Numbered from the stretch's first letter, positions 7,792-16,868 are shown. The stretch: DNA of 64,000 nt from Gammaproteobacteria bacterium (GCA_016194635.1 JACQBC010000035.1:1-64000); one strand, 5' to 3'. Numbers and translations are program-made. Notes: generated by a model from the sequence alone, not told the origin.

Positions 7792-8088
7792 ATGAGCTTC
7801 GATAGCATCCACAATTATTATGAACAACTGGTGTTTCACCGCCTCAACGAAATGGTGGCCGCAGAATTCATCGAATCCGAAGCGGAATTCCTCTGCGACG
7901 TGGCCTGTGTGGCCTTGAATCACTTGCCTGCGCGTTATGTCCGTCATGAGGTAGACATGGTGTTTTACATGACCCCTGACGAGCGGGAACGGATCGACCG
8001 CGAGGTACGCAATGCGGTTAGCCTGGCGGTGGATTACGTATTGAATCACCGCCGCTTGCCCACCCCGGCCTCGGCCCGCTCTCGCTGA
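7792..8088 (+). CDS. ComFB-like protein
   Basis: From the ATG at 7792 (preceded by AGGA at 7-8 bp) this is a 98-residue protein. It starts MSFDSIHNYYEQLVFHRLNE, and the middle reads LCDVACVALNHLPARYVRH. The pattern of a short N-terminal helix, a cysteine-containing DVAC-ALN-LP-RYV block and a C-terminal helix fits the late-competence ComFB family. In Bacillus comFB lies between DNA-uptake genes, and ComFB-like domains have also been linked to cyclic-dinucleotide sensing in other phyla. A longer start at 7771 would overlap the previous gene. The function here is unknown. Confidence 0.65.
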   Translation: MSFDSIHNYYEQLVFHRLNEMVAAEFIESEAEFLCDVACVALNHLPARYVRHEVDMVFYMTPDERERIDREVRNAVSLAVDYVLNHRRLPTPASARSR

Positions 8089-8158
8089 TCACACGCTGGT
8101 GTCACCCCTGCAATACGGGGCATTTATCCGCAGGGGTCTGGGGTAGTACAATAACCCC

Positions 8159-8542
8159 ATGAAAACCTTGAGTCGTTACTTAGCCACCGTCTCCGTCGAA
8201 TCGGCCTATCTGCCCGAGGAGTCCGATCCCGATAACCGTCGTTATGCTTTTTCATATACGGTCACGATCCGCAATGAAGGCCAAGTGCCCGCGAAATTGC
8301 TCTCGCGGCATTGGATCATCACCGATGCCGATGGCAAGGTGAACGAGGTCCGTGGGCTAGGGGTAGTGGGTGAACAACCGCATCTTAAACCGGGCGAGGG
8401 ATTCCGCTATACCAGTGGCACGGTGTTGGATACGCCGGTGGGCAGTATGCACGGCAGCTACCAAATGATCGCCGATGATGGTAATGAGTTTGAAGCCAAC
8501 ATCGCGCCGTTTACTTTATCGATGCCGCGTATCTTGCATTAA
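8159..8542 (+). CDS. apaG: ApaG protein
   Basis: A 127-residue single-domain protein with a fibronectin-III-like fold, standard for ApaG. Diagnostic blocks are YAFSYTVTIRNEGQVPAKLL, then SRHWIITDADG, VRGLGVVGEQP and a GSMHGSYQM strand near the C-terminus. Its biochemical role is unclear; it is linked genetically to Co2+/Mg2+ tolerance and usually lies between rsmA and apaH. Here apaH follows after 577 bp that hold two long palindromic elements, so the normally tight apaG-apaH pair has been pushed apart. Confidence 0.93.
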   Translation: MKTLSRYLATVSVESAYLPEESDPDNRRYAFSYTVTIRNEGQVPAKLLSRHWIITDADGKVNEVRGLGVVGEQPHLKPGEGFRYTSGTVLDTPVGSMHGSYQMIADDGNEFEANIAPFTLSMPRILH

Positions 8543-8586
8543 CAGATCAAAAAAACCACTCCATCGTCTAGGCGCGATGAGTGGGT

Positions 8587-8694
8587 GGTTGCTGGGTAGA
8601 CGGCTGCGGGGGACTCGCTGTAAATACATCCATGTACGCTCGGGGGCGACATCCCTGCCGCCCACGGTCCCCCGCAGCCGTCTACCCAGCAACC
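8587..8694. repeat. Palindromic element 1 (28-bp arms, reverse core)
   Basis: The left arm at 8587-8614 and right arm at 8667-8694 are perfect inverted copies of 28 bp. The core 8615-8666 is shared, in opposite orientation, with the other elements listed here. It contains the hallmark segments reading TAAATACATCC and GACATCCCTGCCGCC. The arm sequence is not found at the other loci. It starts 44 bp after the apaG stop, so the RNA hairpin could end apaG transcription, although no U-tract follows. Confidence 0.9.
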
Positions 8695-8875
8695 GCCAAC
8701 GGCATACAGGGTGGTGTTTGAGCTTAAAAACAGCGCATGAAACCAATGTTAGCGCTTCACCCTTCCCTTGGTTTCGTGGTTTTTATATTATTACCTCATG
8801 ATAAGTTTGTTGTAAGGTGGCAATGCCCGCCCCCGCTGTAAAACAGTGGTTTGGCTTAATAACAGAGAATTAGCA

Positions 8876-9028
8876 ATGTTCGTGGTTACCCGATGAACCG
8901 GTGTGGATGCGGCCATCGAGCGTACACGAGGCCAGGGATGGGCGAGGTAGACAACGTCGGGAACAAGTTGTCGAGGGAAGCATTTACGGCGAGTCATCCA
9001 CACCGGTTCATCGGGTAACCACGAACAT
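8876..9028. repeat. Palindromic element 2 (34-bp arms, extended core)
   Basis: Arms at 8876-8909 and 8995-9028 are perfect 34-bp inverted copies. The 85-bp core has forward orientation but is longer than the usual 52 bp. An extra stretch around 8950-8975 contains a nested small palindrome (GACAAC...GTTGTC). Element 4 shares this variant. The element lies 91 bp upstream of the apaH start. Confidence 0.88.
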
Positions 9029-9119
9029 CACCCTGATTGACACCGCAAGTATTCAGTGCGATTGTCTAGCCCATGTCATTGCGTCAGAGAAAAAAACACG
9101 CCCCGGGTAATGATCAGTA

Positions 9120-9956
9120 ATGGCCACCTATGTGATCGGTGATGTGCAAGGGTGTTATGCCGCGCTGCAGGCCCTGTTACACACATTAAACTTCAACACC
9201 AACCAAGATCAATTATGGTTCGTCGGTGATTTAGTCAATCGCGGTCCGGACTCGTTGGGGGTGCTGCGTTTTGTAAAACAACTGGGCGAACAGGCCATCA
9301 CCGTGTTAGGCAATCATGATCTGCATTTGCTTGCCATCGCCAACGGCTTGCACCGCGATAAAGCCCACGATTTAGCTGCTATTTTAACTGCCCCCGATCG
9401 GGACCTGTTACTGGATTGGTTACGCCACCGGCCCTTTTTACATCAGAATACCCACCTCGGCTACACCTTGATCCACGCGGGACTGCCCCCGCAGTGGACG
9501 ATTAACCAAGCACAACACTATGCGGATGAACTGCAAAGCGTATTACGTGGCGCGGATTATCCGTCGTTGTTAGCGAATATGTACGGCGATGAACCGCAAC
9601 AATGGTCGGATGACTTACAGGGTTGGGAGCGGTTGCGATTTATCTGTAATTGTTTTACGCGCCTGCGTTATTGCACCGCGGCGGGACGGGTGGCCTTGCA
9701 TCTGAAAGGTCCCCCGGGCAGTCAACCCAGGGACTATACTCCGTGGTATGAAATCACACCCTCTCGTCCACGCCAGGGCAACATCGTGTTCGGTCATTGG
9801 TCAACTTTAGGGATCCACCGCGGAAAGAATGTTTATGCCCTCGATAGTGGCTGCGTCTGGGGTGGGCAGCTCAGCGCACTGCGGATCGATGTGACCCCTC
9901 CGCGCTTATTTCAGGTTGACTGTCCCGCCGGCAAACATCCCGGAGCACCAGAGTGA
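9120..9956 (+). CDS. apaH: Diadenosine tetraphosphatase ApaH
   Basis: Hydrolyses Ap4A symmetrically to two ADP and removes NpnN caps from RNA. The 278-residue length matches the family. The metallophosphoesterase metal-binding motifs are in order: GDVQGCYAALQ at the N-terminus, WFVGDLVNRGPDS, then VLGNHDLHLLA, with a downstream HAGLPPQW and the C-terminal VFGHWSTLG and ALDSGCVWGGQL. It is cytoplasmic. It follows apaG as in many proteobacteria but at a distance of 577 bp because of two palindromic elements, and may now have its own promoter. Confidence 0.95.
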   Translation: MATYVIGDVQGCYAALQALLHTLNFNTNQDQLWFVGDLVNRGPDSLGVLRFVKQLGEQAITVLGNHDLHLLAIANGLHRDKAHDLAAILTAPDRDLLLDWLRHRPFLHQNTHLGYTLIHAGLPPQWTINQAQHYADELQSVLRGADYPSLLANMYGDEPQQWSDDLQGWERLRFICNCFTRLRYCTAAGRVALHLKGPPGSQPRDYTPWYEITPSRPRQGNIVFGHWSTLGIHRGKNVYALDSGCVWGGQLSALRIDVTPPRLFQVDCPAGKHPGAPE

Positions 9957-9976
9957 ACAATGCGCGCTACCGTGAT

Positions 9977-10016
9977 TCCTCTCCTTGGGGAGCGGGTAGG
10001 ATGGGGGGGTTAGGAA
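9977..10016. repeat. Small C/T-G/A-rich palindromic repeat
   Basis: A CTCC-TTGG-GGAG hairpin is followed by a G-rich run shortly after the apaH stop. It resembles the clearer palindromes at 26239-26259 and 54139-54159 (arms of the CCCTCTCCC type), which also sit at gene ends. This copy is degenerate, so the assignment is tentative. Confidence 0.4.
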
Positions 10017-10051
10017 AAGGTCATGTGGCATAGAGATAGAGGAGAACGTTC

Positions 10052-10492
10052 ATGACAGAACTTGGCCATGTGGTGTTATATGTTCGCGATTTAAATCACT
10101 CGTTGCGCTTTTATACCGACGCGGTAGGCTTATCGTTAAAGGGAAAAATATTCGGCGATCGCGCGGCGGTGTTATCCGGCGGCAGTACCCACCATGAATT
10201 ATTGTTAATCGAAATGGGCAATGCCCCGGGTCCCTTGCAAGGGCGTCGCCTGGGTTTGTATCACGTCGGTTGGAAGATCGGAAATTCGTTGGCGGAATTA
10301 AAAACTCTGTATCAGCATATCCAGGCCAGCGGTTATGATATCGATGGCCTGGCTGATCATACCGTCAGCCAGAGTTTGTATTTACGTGATCCTGACGGCA
10401 ATGAAGTGGAGTTGTTTGTTGATGATCCACGGGTGGATTGGGCGAACGAAACCCAGTGGATGGAAGCGCCGGTGAAACCATTGCAGTGGTAG
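10052..10492 (+). CDS. VOC-family (glyoxalase/dioxygenase-like) protein
   Basis: A 146-residue vicinal-oxygen-chelate protein with two beta-alpha-beta-beta-beta modules. It starts ELGHVVLYVRDLNHSLRFYT (first metal-ligand His at residue 6), has LYHVGWKIG in the middle with the second His, and ends the domain with YLRDPDGNEVELFVDDP, where the last Glu is the third ligand. This ligand set fits catechol-2,3-dioxygenase-like or glyoxalase-like enzymes; the substrate cannot be read from the sequence. An AGGAG-type ribosome-binding site precedes the ATG. Its stop codon is 2 bp from the arm of palindromic element 3, and it converges on folA. Confidence 0.85.
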   Translation: MTELGHVVLYVRDLNHSLRFYTDAVGLSLKGKIFGDRAAVLSGGSTHHELLLIEMGNAPGPLQGRRLGLYHVGWKIGNSLAELKTLYQHIQASGYDIDGLADHTVSQSLYLRDPDGNEVELFVDDPRVDWANETQWMEAPVKPLQW

Positions 10493-10493
10493 G

Positions 10494-10624
10494 AGCGGGT
10501 TATTGATCACCGTTCTCGCCCTGTGCGGTGACCGTCGGCCGCAGGGATGCGGCCGTCGAGCACGACAGGGATGTCGGTTTTGCGCGTCACCGCACAGGGC
10601 GAGAACGGTGATCAATAACCCGCT
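10494..10624. repeat. Palindromic element 3 (39-bp arms, forward core)
   Basis: Perfect inverted arms of 39 bp at 10494-10532 and 10586-10624 flank a 53-bp core at 10533-10585. The right arm is part of the folA coding sequence: the last 12 sense codons or so and the TGA (complement of 10587-10589) fall inside it. The left arm begins 2 bp after the stop of the VOC gene. It lies between two convergent genes and could serve as a bidirectional terminator hairpin. Confidence 0.92.
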
Positions 10625-11102
10625 GCAACACCACAAAGCGCATTGCATACGCATTCTTTTCATCAGCAGGATGTTCGGCGTGCTGGATCGGTTCCCATTC
10701 ACTGCGCGCGAACTCGGGGAACCAAGCATCTCCTGCTAGTTTGGCCTTTACATAGGTGAGATATAACCGATCCGCGCGGGGTAACAGCTGTTGGTAAAGA
10801 TTTTCACCCCCGATCACCATCACTTCCGGGGCATCGCCCGCCAAGATCAGCGCCGCGTCGATGTCATGCGCCACATAGGCAAGGGCCACATGATAATTGG
10901 CGTCACGGGTAATGATGATGTTACGTCGATCCGGCAGGGGTTTGCCGCCAAACGACTCAAAGGTTTTACGCCCCATCAGAATTGGTTTACCCAAGGTATG
11001 TTGCCGGAACCATTTCATGTCGGCGGGTAATGTCCACGGCAGTCGATTTTGAATACCAATCACACGATCCTCGGCCATGGCGCTGATGAGCGATACTAGA
11101 AT
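10587..11102 (-). CDS. folA: Dihydrofolate reductase
   Basis: Reduces dihydrofolate to tetrahydrofolate with NADPH, recycling the folate that thymidylate synthase oxidises. Recognisable blocks are AMAEDRVIGIQNRLPWTLPA, then DMKWFRQHTLGKPILMGRKT and a VIGGENLYQQLLPRADRLYL strand-helix. The expected first strand (LVSLISAMA) has no ATG, GTG or TTG in front. I place the start at an ATT (11102) about 7 bp after AGAAGGGG. The alternatives are ATG at 11159, which overlaps thyA, and ATG at 11078, which loses the first strand. The C-terminus (VIDHRSRPVR) is encoded by a palindrome arm and is about 10 residues longer than in E. coli. thyA lies upstream on the same strand. Confidence 0.92.
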   Translation of the reverse strand: MLVSLISAMAEDRVIGIQNRLPWTLPADMKWFRQHTLGKPILMGRKTFESFGGKPLPDRRNIIITRDANYHVALAYVAHDIDAALILAGDAPEVMVIGGENLYQQLLPRADRLYLTYVKAKLAGDAWFPEFARSEWEPIQHAEHPADEKNAYAMRFVVLQRVIDHRSRPVR

Positions 11103-11122
11103 AATGCTGCCCCTTCTTTTAA

Positions 11123-11917
11123 TTACACCGCCACCGGTGCCTTGATGTGAGGATGGCATTGGTAATTCAGCAATTCAAAATCATCAAAAACGAAACCAAA
11201 AATATCCGTGACCGCTGGATTAATTTTCATCCGCGGCAGTGGGTACGGCCGGCGGCTGAGTTGCTGGTCGGTTTGTTGCAAATGGTTGAGATATAAATGC
11301 GCATCCCCCAGGGTATGGACAAAATCCCCCGCTTGTAGCCCGGTGACCTGCGCCACCATCATGGTTAACAAGGCATACGATGCAATATTGAACGGCACGC
11401 CTAAAAAAATATCGGCGCTGCGTTGATACAACTGACAGGAGAGTTTGCCGTCGGCGACGTAGAATTGAAAAAACGCATGGCAGGGAGGCAAGGCCATCTG
11501 ATCGATTTCACCGACATTCCAGGCGCTGACAATCAACCGACGCGAATCCGGCGTGGACTTGATCTGCGCGATCACCTCGCTGATTTGATCGATGTGGCGG
11601 CCATCCGCCGTCGACCAAGAACGCCATTGCGAACCATACACCGGGCCGAGGTCACCGTTATCATCCGCCCATTCATCCCAGATAGTAACCTGGTTATCAC
11701 GTAAGTACTGCACATTGGTATTACCCCGCAGGAACCACAATAACTCATGAATGATCGACCGCAGATGGCATTTCTTGGTGGTCACCAGCGGAAAACCGGC
11801 TTGTAAATTAAACCGCATCTGATAACCGAACACGCTGAGCGTACCTGTACCGGTGCGATCCATCTTGCGGACCCCGTGATCACGGACGTGACGCATTAAC
11901 TCCAGGTATTGCTGCAT
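11123..11917 (-). CDS. thyA: Thymidylate synthase ThyA
   Basis: Makes dTMP from dUMP using methylene-tetrahydrofolate and yields dihydrofolate for FolA, encoded next door. The 264-residue length equals E. coli ThyA. Key blocks are [17 protein letters not shown] for the phosphate-binding Arg, [10 protein letters not shown], the active-site Cys in [14 protein letters not shown], the [19 protein letters not shown] folate/dUMP site and a C-terminal [11 protein letters not shown] at 11917. Only about 20 bp separate its stop from the proposed folA start, so thyA-folA is likely an operon. A degenerate palindromic element lies just upstream of the start. Confidence 0.97.
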   Translation of the reverse strand: MQQYLELMRHVRDHGVRKMDRTGTGTLSVFGYQMRFNLQAGFPLVTTKKCHLRSIIHELLWFLRGNTNVQYLRDNQVTIWDEWADDNGDLGPVYGSQWRSWSTADGRHIDQISEVIAQIKSTPDSRRLIVSAWNVGEIDQMALPPCHAFFQFYVADGKLSCQLYQRSADIFLGVPFNIASYALLTMMVAQVTGLQAGDFVHTLGDAHLYLNHLQQTDQQLSRRPYPLPRMKINPAVTDIFGFVFDDFELLNYQCHPHIKAPVAV

Positions 11918-11963
11918 GGCTTAGCACCTCATTATGTTGCGGCTGCCGAAATATTCACGGCTA

Positions 11964-12119
11964 TGACACGCTGTGAATACATCCCTCGACAGCTTAATGT
12001 TGTCTACCTCGACCTCCCTGGGCGCATGTACACTCGGTGGCGGCAGTCGCTCACCGCAGCATCGCTCCTGTCGCGACACGTACACCTCCCCGTGCATCGT
12101 CCCTGCCGCCGACGGTCAC
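11964..12119. repeat. Palindromic element 4 (degenerate, extended or double core)
   Basis: The core sequence is in reverse orientation from about 11964 to 12119. It has the TGAATACATCCCTCGACA start and ends CCCTGCCGCCGACGGTCAC. It shares the extra TTGTCTACCTCG segment with element 2, and a second core-like copy follows (ACACGTACACCTCC, then ATCGTCCCTGCCGCC). I find no long inverted arms here, so this copy appears decayed. It lies upstream of thyA. Confidence 0.7.
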
Positions 12120-12283
12120 GGCTACGAGCATCCCGGTAACCCGCAGCTTGATCGCGGATTATATAGCAAACCCAAAGCGCAACCATCAGAAATGTCTTTA
12201 GGATCTGATAAAACCGATGCGCGCAAAAGATTGAGGTACAAAGTTAACCGCTGAGTTTATGCGAACACACCTTCTATAATCAC

Positions 12284-12431
12284 TATTTGATTTTCTGTGA
12301 GAGATGAAGTCAGAGAACTTATTGATGTGACCGTTGGCGGCAGGGATGCCGCCACCGAGCGTACAGGGATGTATTTACAGCGGGTCACATCAATAAGTTC
12401 TCTGACTTCATCTCTCACAGAAAATCAAATA
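12284..12431. repeat. Palindromic element 5 (48-bp perfect arms, forward core)
   Basis: The clearest member. Arms at 12284-12331 and 12384-12431 are perfect inverted copies of 48 bp around a 52-bp core (12332-12383). The arms are AT-rich and unlike those of any other copy. The right arm ends 4 bp before the stop codon of lgt, so the hairpin would form at the end of the lgt transcript. Confidence 0.95.
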
Positions 12432-12435
12432 TCAA

Positions 12436-13251
12436 CTACGGCTGTTTTTTAGAATACGCCAACCACAACAACCCCAGCCCCACCAACAGCAACGGCACCG
12501 ACAACAGAATCCCCATCGTCAGCCAATTCGTCCCGAGCAAATAATCAATACCCTTGTCTGGCACGCGTACGGTCTCCACCAAGCTGCGGAAACATGCGTA
12601 ACCAATCGCAAACACCCCCGATACAGCCATGGTCGGACGGGGTTTACGTGCAAACCACCATAACACGCAAAACAACACAATCCCTTCCAAGCCCGCTTCG
12701 TATAACTGCGACGGATGACGCACCACGCCATCCTTGGCGCTGTCAAAAATCATCCCCCACGGCAAGGTGGTCGGGCCACCCCATAATTCGCCATTAATAA
12801 AATTGCCGATGCGGCCGAAAAACAATCCCGGCGGGGTCAACAAGGCCAATAGATCCACAACATTGAAATAGGTCTTGTGGTATTTACGCGCGAAAAACCA
12901 CAGCGCCGTGAGCACACCCAACAAGCCGCCGTGAAATGACATGCCGCCTTTATTAAAGGCGATGATATGTTTGAACATCTCCCACAGGCTTGGCTCGGCG
13001 ATCAAATTTTTGAAATCATAAAACAATAAATAACCGATGCGGCCGCCGAGGATCACACCCATCCCGACATAAAACACCAGGTCATCGACCTCGACGAGGG
13101 TCCACCCCGAATTGGCTTGCCGCGCGCGCCAACGTCCCAGCCACCAACCGACGAGAAAACCGGCCAGATACATCAAGCCATACCAATGGATAGGCCAACC
13201 AAAGACGCTAAACGCGACGGGATCGAATTTGACCAGATAGTGGCTTGACAT
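12436..13251 (-). CDS. lgt: Prolipoprotein diacylglyceryl transferase
   Basis: Transfers diacylglycerol from phosphatidylglycerol to the lipobox Cys of prelipoproteins at the inner membrane. The 271-residue protein has about seven membrane helices. The family signature GRIGNFINGELWG is present with its essential Arg and Asn. The catalytic His region (WLGRWRARQ upstream, then HPSQLYEAGLEG) and the C-terminal SLVETVRVPDKGIDY are as expected. ATG at 13251. It is followed directly by palindromic element 5 and then thyA on the same strand. Confidence 0.96.
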   Translation of the reverse strand: MSSHYLVKFDPVAFSVFGWPIHWYGLMYLAGFLVGWWLGRWRARQANSGWTLVEVDDLVFYVGMGVILGGRIGYLLFYDFKNLIAEPSLWEMFKHIIAFNKGGMSFHGGLLGVLTALWFFARKYHKTYFNVVDLLALLTPPGLFFGRIGNFINGELWGGPTTLPWGMIFDSAKDGVVRHPSQLYEAGLEGIVLFCVLWWFARKPRPTMAVSGVFAIGYACFRSLVETVRVPDKGIDYLLGTNWLTMGILLSVPLLLVGLGLLWLAYSKKQP

Positions 13252-13283
13252 CGTCCTATTCTAATCGGAAGTGGGTGATTTTT

Positions 13284-14486
13284 CTATTCACGAATCACGC
13301 GACAGATAAAACACTTCAAGTAATCGGTTTCCGGCATGGCGGGATGCACCGGGTGATCCGCCGCTTGATGCCCCTGGGCGATCACCTGTAGGCGTAGGGG
13401 TAAATGTTTGGCGGCTTGACGCACCTCGCCCAGCAGAACGGCAGCCTCGACGTGTTGCGAACAGGAGGCCGTGACCAGCAAACCCTGATGGGCTAATAAT
13501 TGCAAGGCGAGGTGATTAATACGTTGATAGGCATGTAAACCCTGTGCTAGATCTTTGCGGCGTTTTACAAACGCGGGGGGGTCCACAATCACAATGTCAA
13601 AGCGTTGTTTTTCTTCAACCAAGGCTTGCAATACCTCAAACGCATCGCCGGATTTTTCCACGGCCCGGGTTTCAACCTGGTTAATAATGGTATTGGCACG
13701 CAACTGCGCTAACGCAGGGGCCGAGCTGTCGACACTGTATAATTCACGCGCCCCCGCCAGCAGGGCTTCGATGCCCCATGCGCCAAGGTAACTAAATACA
13801 TCCAACACCCGCTTGCCATGACACAGCTGTTGCAGCCGGGCGCGGTTATCGCGGTGATCGTAAAACCAACCGGTTTTTTGCCCGTGGTGCAGCGAGATAT
13901 TAAAGCGCGCGCCATTTTCCTCCACCACCACGACCTCGGGTATCTCGCCATACACCACTTCGCTGTACAACGGTAATTGCTCTAACTCGCGAATCGGCGC
14001 ATCGTTACGTAGAATCACCCCGCGCGGTTTGAATTGGTCCACCACGATTTGTAGCAGCAACGCTTTATAGTGTTCCAGGCCCGCGGTGCTAATCTGCACG
14101 CTAAGATAATCGCCAAACCGATCGATCACCAGCCCTGGGATAAAATCGCTCTCGGCAAAACATGCGCGGTAATACGCGGCGGGGTACAAGTCCTCGCGCA
14201 AACTCAGGGCGTGTTGCAGCCGCCGCCGCAATAAATCACCGTCCAGGGGATGGTGCGCCTGACGGCTATACAAACGCGCGCAAATCAGGCTGTGAGGATT
14301 CAGATAAGCACTGCCCAGCGGCCGGCCCTGGTGTGATTCCACGTTGACCAATTGTCCCGGCGTGAATGGCCGCAGCGGTGTCGCGGCAGTGTCCACCTCG
14401 TTGCTATAGATCCACAAATGCCCGAGTTTTATACGACGTTCCGCGCCTTTGGCTAGGCGCAATACTGGCAAGCTGGATTTACTCAT
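13284..14486 (-). CDS. rlmI: 23S rRNA m5C methyltransferase, RlmI-like
   Basis: A 400-residue class I SAM-dependent rRNA methyltransferase. It has an N-terminal PUA domain (residues 1-75: RIKLGHLWIYSNEV, then PGQLVNVESHQGRPLGSAYL), a middle EEHP/RlmI domain, and a Rossmann methyltransferase with VLDVFSYLGAWGIEALLAGA as motif I and FDIVIVDPPAFVKRRKD as motif IV. The catalytic Cys lies in VTASCSQHV. RlmI modifies C1962 of 23S rRNA in E. coli (396 residues there). Its stop lies 32 bp before the lgt start on the same strand, so the two may be co-transcribed. The exact target nucleotide is inferred from the family. Confidence 0.85.
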   Translation of the reverse strand: MSKSSLPVLRLAKGAERRIKLGHLWIYSNEVDTAATPLRPFTPGQLVNVESHQGRPLGSAYLNPHSLICARLYSRQAHHPLDGDLLRRRLQHALSLREDLYPAAYYRACFAESDFIPGLVIDRFGDYLSVQISTAGLEHYKALLLQIVVDQFKPRGVILRNDAPIRELEQLPLYSEVVYGEIPEVVVVEENGARFNISLHHGQKTGWFYDHRDNRARLQQLCHGKRVLDVFSYLGAWGIEALLAGARELYSVDSSAPALAQLRANTIINQVETRAVEKSGDAFEVLQALVEEKQRFDIVIVDPPAFVKRRKDLAQGLHAYQRINHLALQLLAHQGLLVTASCSQHVEAAVLLGEVRQAAKHLPLRLQVIAQGHQAADHPVHPAMPETDYLKCFICRVIRE

Positions 14487-14671
14487 GGGGGTTTTTACTT
14501 AAACAACTTTCCCTGGCGTAAGCAGAGGGCTATCATGCCACAAAACACCACGCCGGATGCGTTTCAATAGTCCTGCCCCTGAGGGCTTTTTGTGAGGGAG
14601 ATCCTACATGGTAGGGTAGTGGATATTTTCAAGTGTTCTTTAAGTCCGGCCTAACCTAAGGAAATCACACC

Positions 14672-16726
14672 ATGTCAAAACCGTCCCCGTCTAAAACCAA
14701 TCGCCTCAACACTGAAACCAGTCCGTATTTATTGCAGCACGCCCATAACCCGGTGGATTGGTGGCCTTGGAACCCCGAATCGTTACAACAGGCGCGATCG
14801 CAAAATAAACCCATCTTATTATCCATTGGCTACTCGGCCTGCCATTGGTGTCACGTGATGGCGCATGAATCGTTTGAAGACGAAGCCACCGCCGCCATCA
14901 TGAACCAACACTTCATCAATATCAAAGTGGATCGGGAGGAACGTCCCGACTTGGATAAAATCTATCAAACCGCGCATCAGCTCATCAATCAACGCGGCGG
15001 TGGCTGGCCGCTGACTCTGATATTGACCCCCAACGATCACACCCCGTTTTTCGCCGGGACTTATTTTCCACCGCAGCCGCGGTATGGCATGCCCGCCTTT
15101 AAAGAATTATTAGTGCGCGTCGCTGATTTTTATCAGCAACATCAACACGAGATGGCACAACAACATCAGGCCTTCGTTGACGCCTTTGCGAAAATGACCG
15201 CAGTACCGGACCCACGGGTGGATGTGTCAGACGCTCCCTTACACCAAGCGCGCGCGGAATTGGCCGCGAATTTTGATCCTGCCCATGCCGGGTTTGGTAA
15301 AGCACCGAAGTTTCCGCACCCCACCTCTTTAGAACGTTTGCTGCGCCACTGGGCCAGCAGCGATCAGCAAGACACGGCGGCGCTGCAGATGCTTAATGCT
15401 ACCTTAAGCGCCATGGCCGATGGCGGTCTGTTTGATCAACTCGGCGGCGGGTTCTTCCGCTATTCGGTCGATGATCAATGGATGATCCCGCACTTTGAAA
15501 AAATGCTGTACGACAACGGCCCGTTGTTGGCGCTGTACGCCGATGCATTTGCGGCAACCGGGAAGCCGATGTACCGCCGTGTCGTCGAGGATACCGCGGA
15601 CTGGGTGCTGCGTGAAATGCTCTCCCCCGCGGGCGGGTTCTATTCGTCGCTGGATGCGGATAGCGAGGGTCACGAAGGTAAGTTTTATGTGTGGACCGTG
15701 GACGAACTACAGGCGTTATTAAGCGCCGAAGAATACCGCGTGTTTGCGCCGCGCTTCGGCCTGGATCGCCCCGCCAATTTTGAAGGTCATTGGCATTTAC
15801 ACGGTTACCTGAGTACCACCGAGCTAAGCCAGCGTCTGGGGTTAGCAGAAACAACGGTCGAAACCTTAGTCTTGAGCGCCCGGCAACGCTGTTTGAGCGC
15901 GCGCGAACAACGGCCACGTCCGGGACGCGACGACAAGATCCTCACCGCCTGGAACGCGTTGATGATCAAAGGTCTGGCGGTGGCCGGTCGCAGCTTGCAA
16001 CGCGCGGATTATATCGATGCGGCACAGCGCGGCGTGGATTTCATCCGCCAGCAACTCTTTATCAACGGACGCTTGTGCGCCACCTATAAAGACGGCCAGG
16101 CCAAACTCATGGCCTACCTCGACGATTACGCCTTCATGCTCGATGCCCTGCTCGAATCCCTGCAAGCAAGCTGGCGCAGTGAAGATCTCGAATTCGCCAT
16201 CGCCCTGGCGGAATGCCTGTTAAGCCATTTTGCCGATACCACCCACGGTGGATTTTATTTCACCGCCCATGACCACGAACAACTCTTGCATCGTCCCAAA
16301 CCCATGAGTGATGAAGCCACCCCCGCCGGTAACGCCATCGCCGCTTTTGCCTTACAACGGTTGGGCCTGCTGCTCAGTGAGCCGCGTTATCTCAACGCGG
16401 TGGAGCCCACCCTGCGTTGCGCCTGGGATAATATACAGCACTACCCACAGGCCCACGCGGCATTGCTGCATGCCTTGGAGGAATACCTCCAGCCACCGAC
16501 GCTGATTATTTTGCGCGGCGACGCCCAGGCATTACCTGCCTGGCAGGCGCATTATGGGCACGGCTATCACCCGCGGCGTTTGTGTTTTGCGCTAAACCGC
16601 GACATCGGTAATTTACCCGCCGCATTACACTCCAAAGCCGCGACCAAGGCCGCCGTCGTCGCCTACATCTGCCAAGGCATGCAATGCCATGCACCGATTA
16701 GCCAGTGGGAGCCATTACCGGTTTAA
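14672..16726 (+). CDS. DUF255 thioredoxin-fold / six-hairpin glycosidase-like protein
   Basis: A 684-residue member of the YyaL/spermatogenesis-associated-protein-20 family. Residues 1-165 are a DUF255 thioredoxin-like domain: [20 protein letters not shown], then the CxxC in [14 protein letters not shown]. The rest is an (alpha/alpha)6 barrel of the N-acylglucosamine-2-epimerase/cellobiase type ([50 protein letters not shown]). There is no signal peptide. The biochemical role is unknown across the family; a redox role is suggested by the CxxC. An AAGGA ribosome-binding site precedes the ATG. It stands alone between divergent rlmI and a DUF599 gene. Confidence 0.88.
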   Translation: MSKPSPSKTNRLNTETSPYLLQHAHNPVDWWPWNPESLQQARSQNKPILLSIGYSACHWCHVMAHESFEDEATAAIMNQHFINIKVDREERPDLDKIYQTAHQLINQRGGGWPLTLILTPNDHTPFFAGTYFPPQPRYGMPAFKELLVRVADFYQQHQHEMAQQHQAFVDAFAKMTAVPDPRVDVSDAPLHQARAELAANFDPAHAGFGKAPKFPHPTSLERLLRHWASSDQQDTAALQMLNATLSAMADGGLFDQLGGGFFRYSVDDQWMIPHFEKMLYDNGPLLALYADAFAATGKPMYRRVVEDTADWVLREMLSPAGGFYSSLDADSEGHEGKFYVWTVDELQALLSAEEYRVFAPRFGLDRPANFEGHWHLHGYLSTTELSQRLGLAETTVETLVLSARQRCLSAREQRPRPGRDDKILTAWNALMIKGLAVAGRSLQRADYIDAAQRGVDFIRQQLFINGRLCATYKDGQAKLMAYLDDYAFMLDALLESLQASWRSEDLEFAIALAECLLSHFADTTHGGFYFTAHDHEQLLHRPKPMSDEATPAGNAIAAFALQRLGLLLSEPRYLNAVEPTLRCAWDNIQHYPQAHAALLHALEEYLQPPTLIILRGDAQALPAWQAHYGHGYHPRRLCFALNRDIGNLPAALHSKAATKAAVVAYICQGMQCHAPISQWEPLPV

Positions 16727-16868
16727 ATACCCAATACGGTATTCCGCGGTTCTTCGAGCAGCGACTGAGGGTGAATGGAGAAAGCTTCTGACGCGCCGCT
16801 CTACACCACTGTGACAAATAATATGTTATCATCTGCGCAACTAAATCTTTTAACCCCAACCTAGGTTT

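Noticed and set aside
8475-8801. Frames across palindromic element 1
   Set aside because: They run through the arms and core on both strands and are by-products of the inverted repeat.
8587-12431. Possible CRISPR array from repeated GGGATG and CATCCC words
   Set aside because: The repeats are far apart, in both orientations and flanked by inverted arms, with no regular spacer pattern and no cas genes.
15399-15917. Long antisense frame inside the DUF255 gene
   Set aside because: Arg/Pro-rich shadow typical of GC-rich coding DNA; the sense strand encodes a complete conserved protein.
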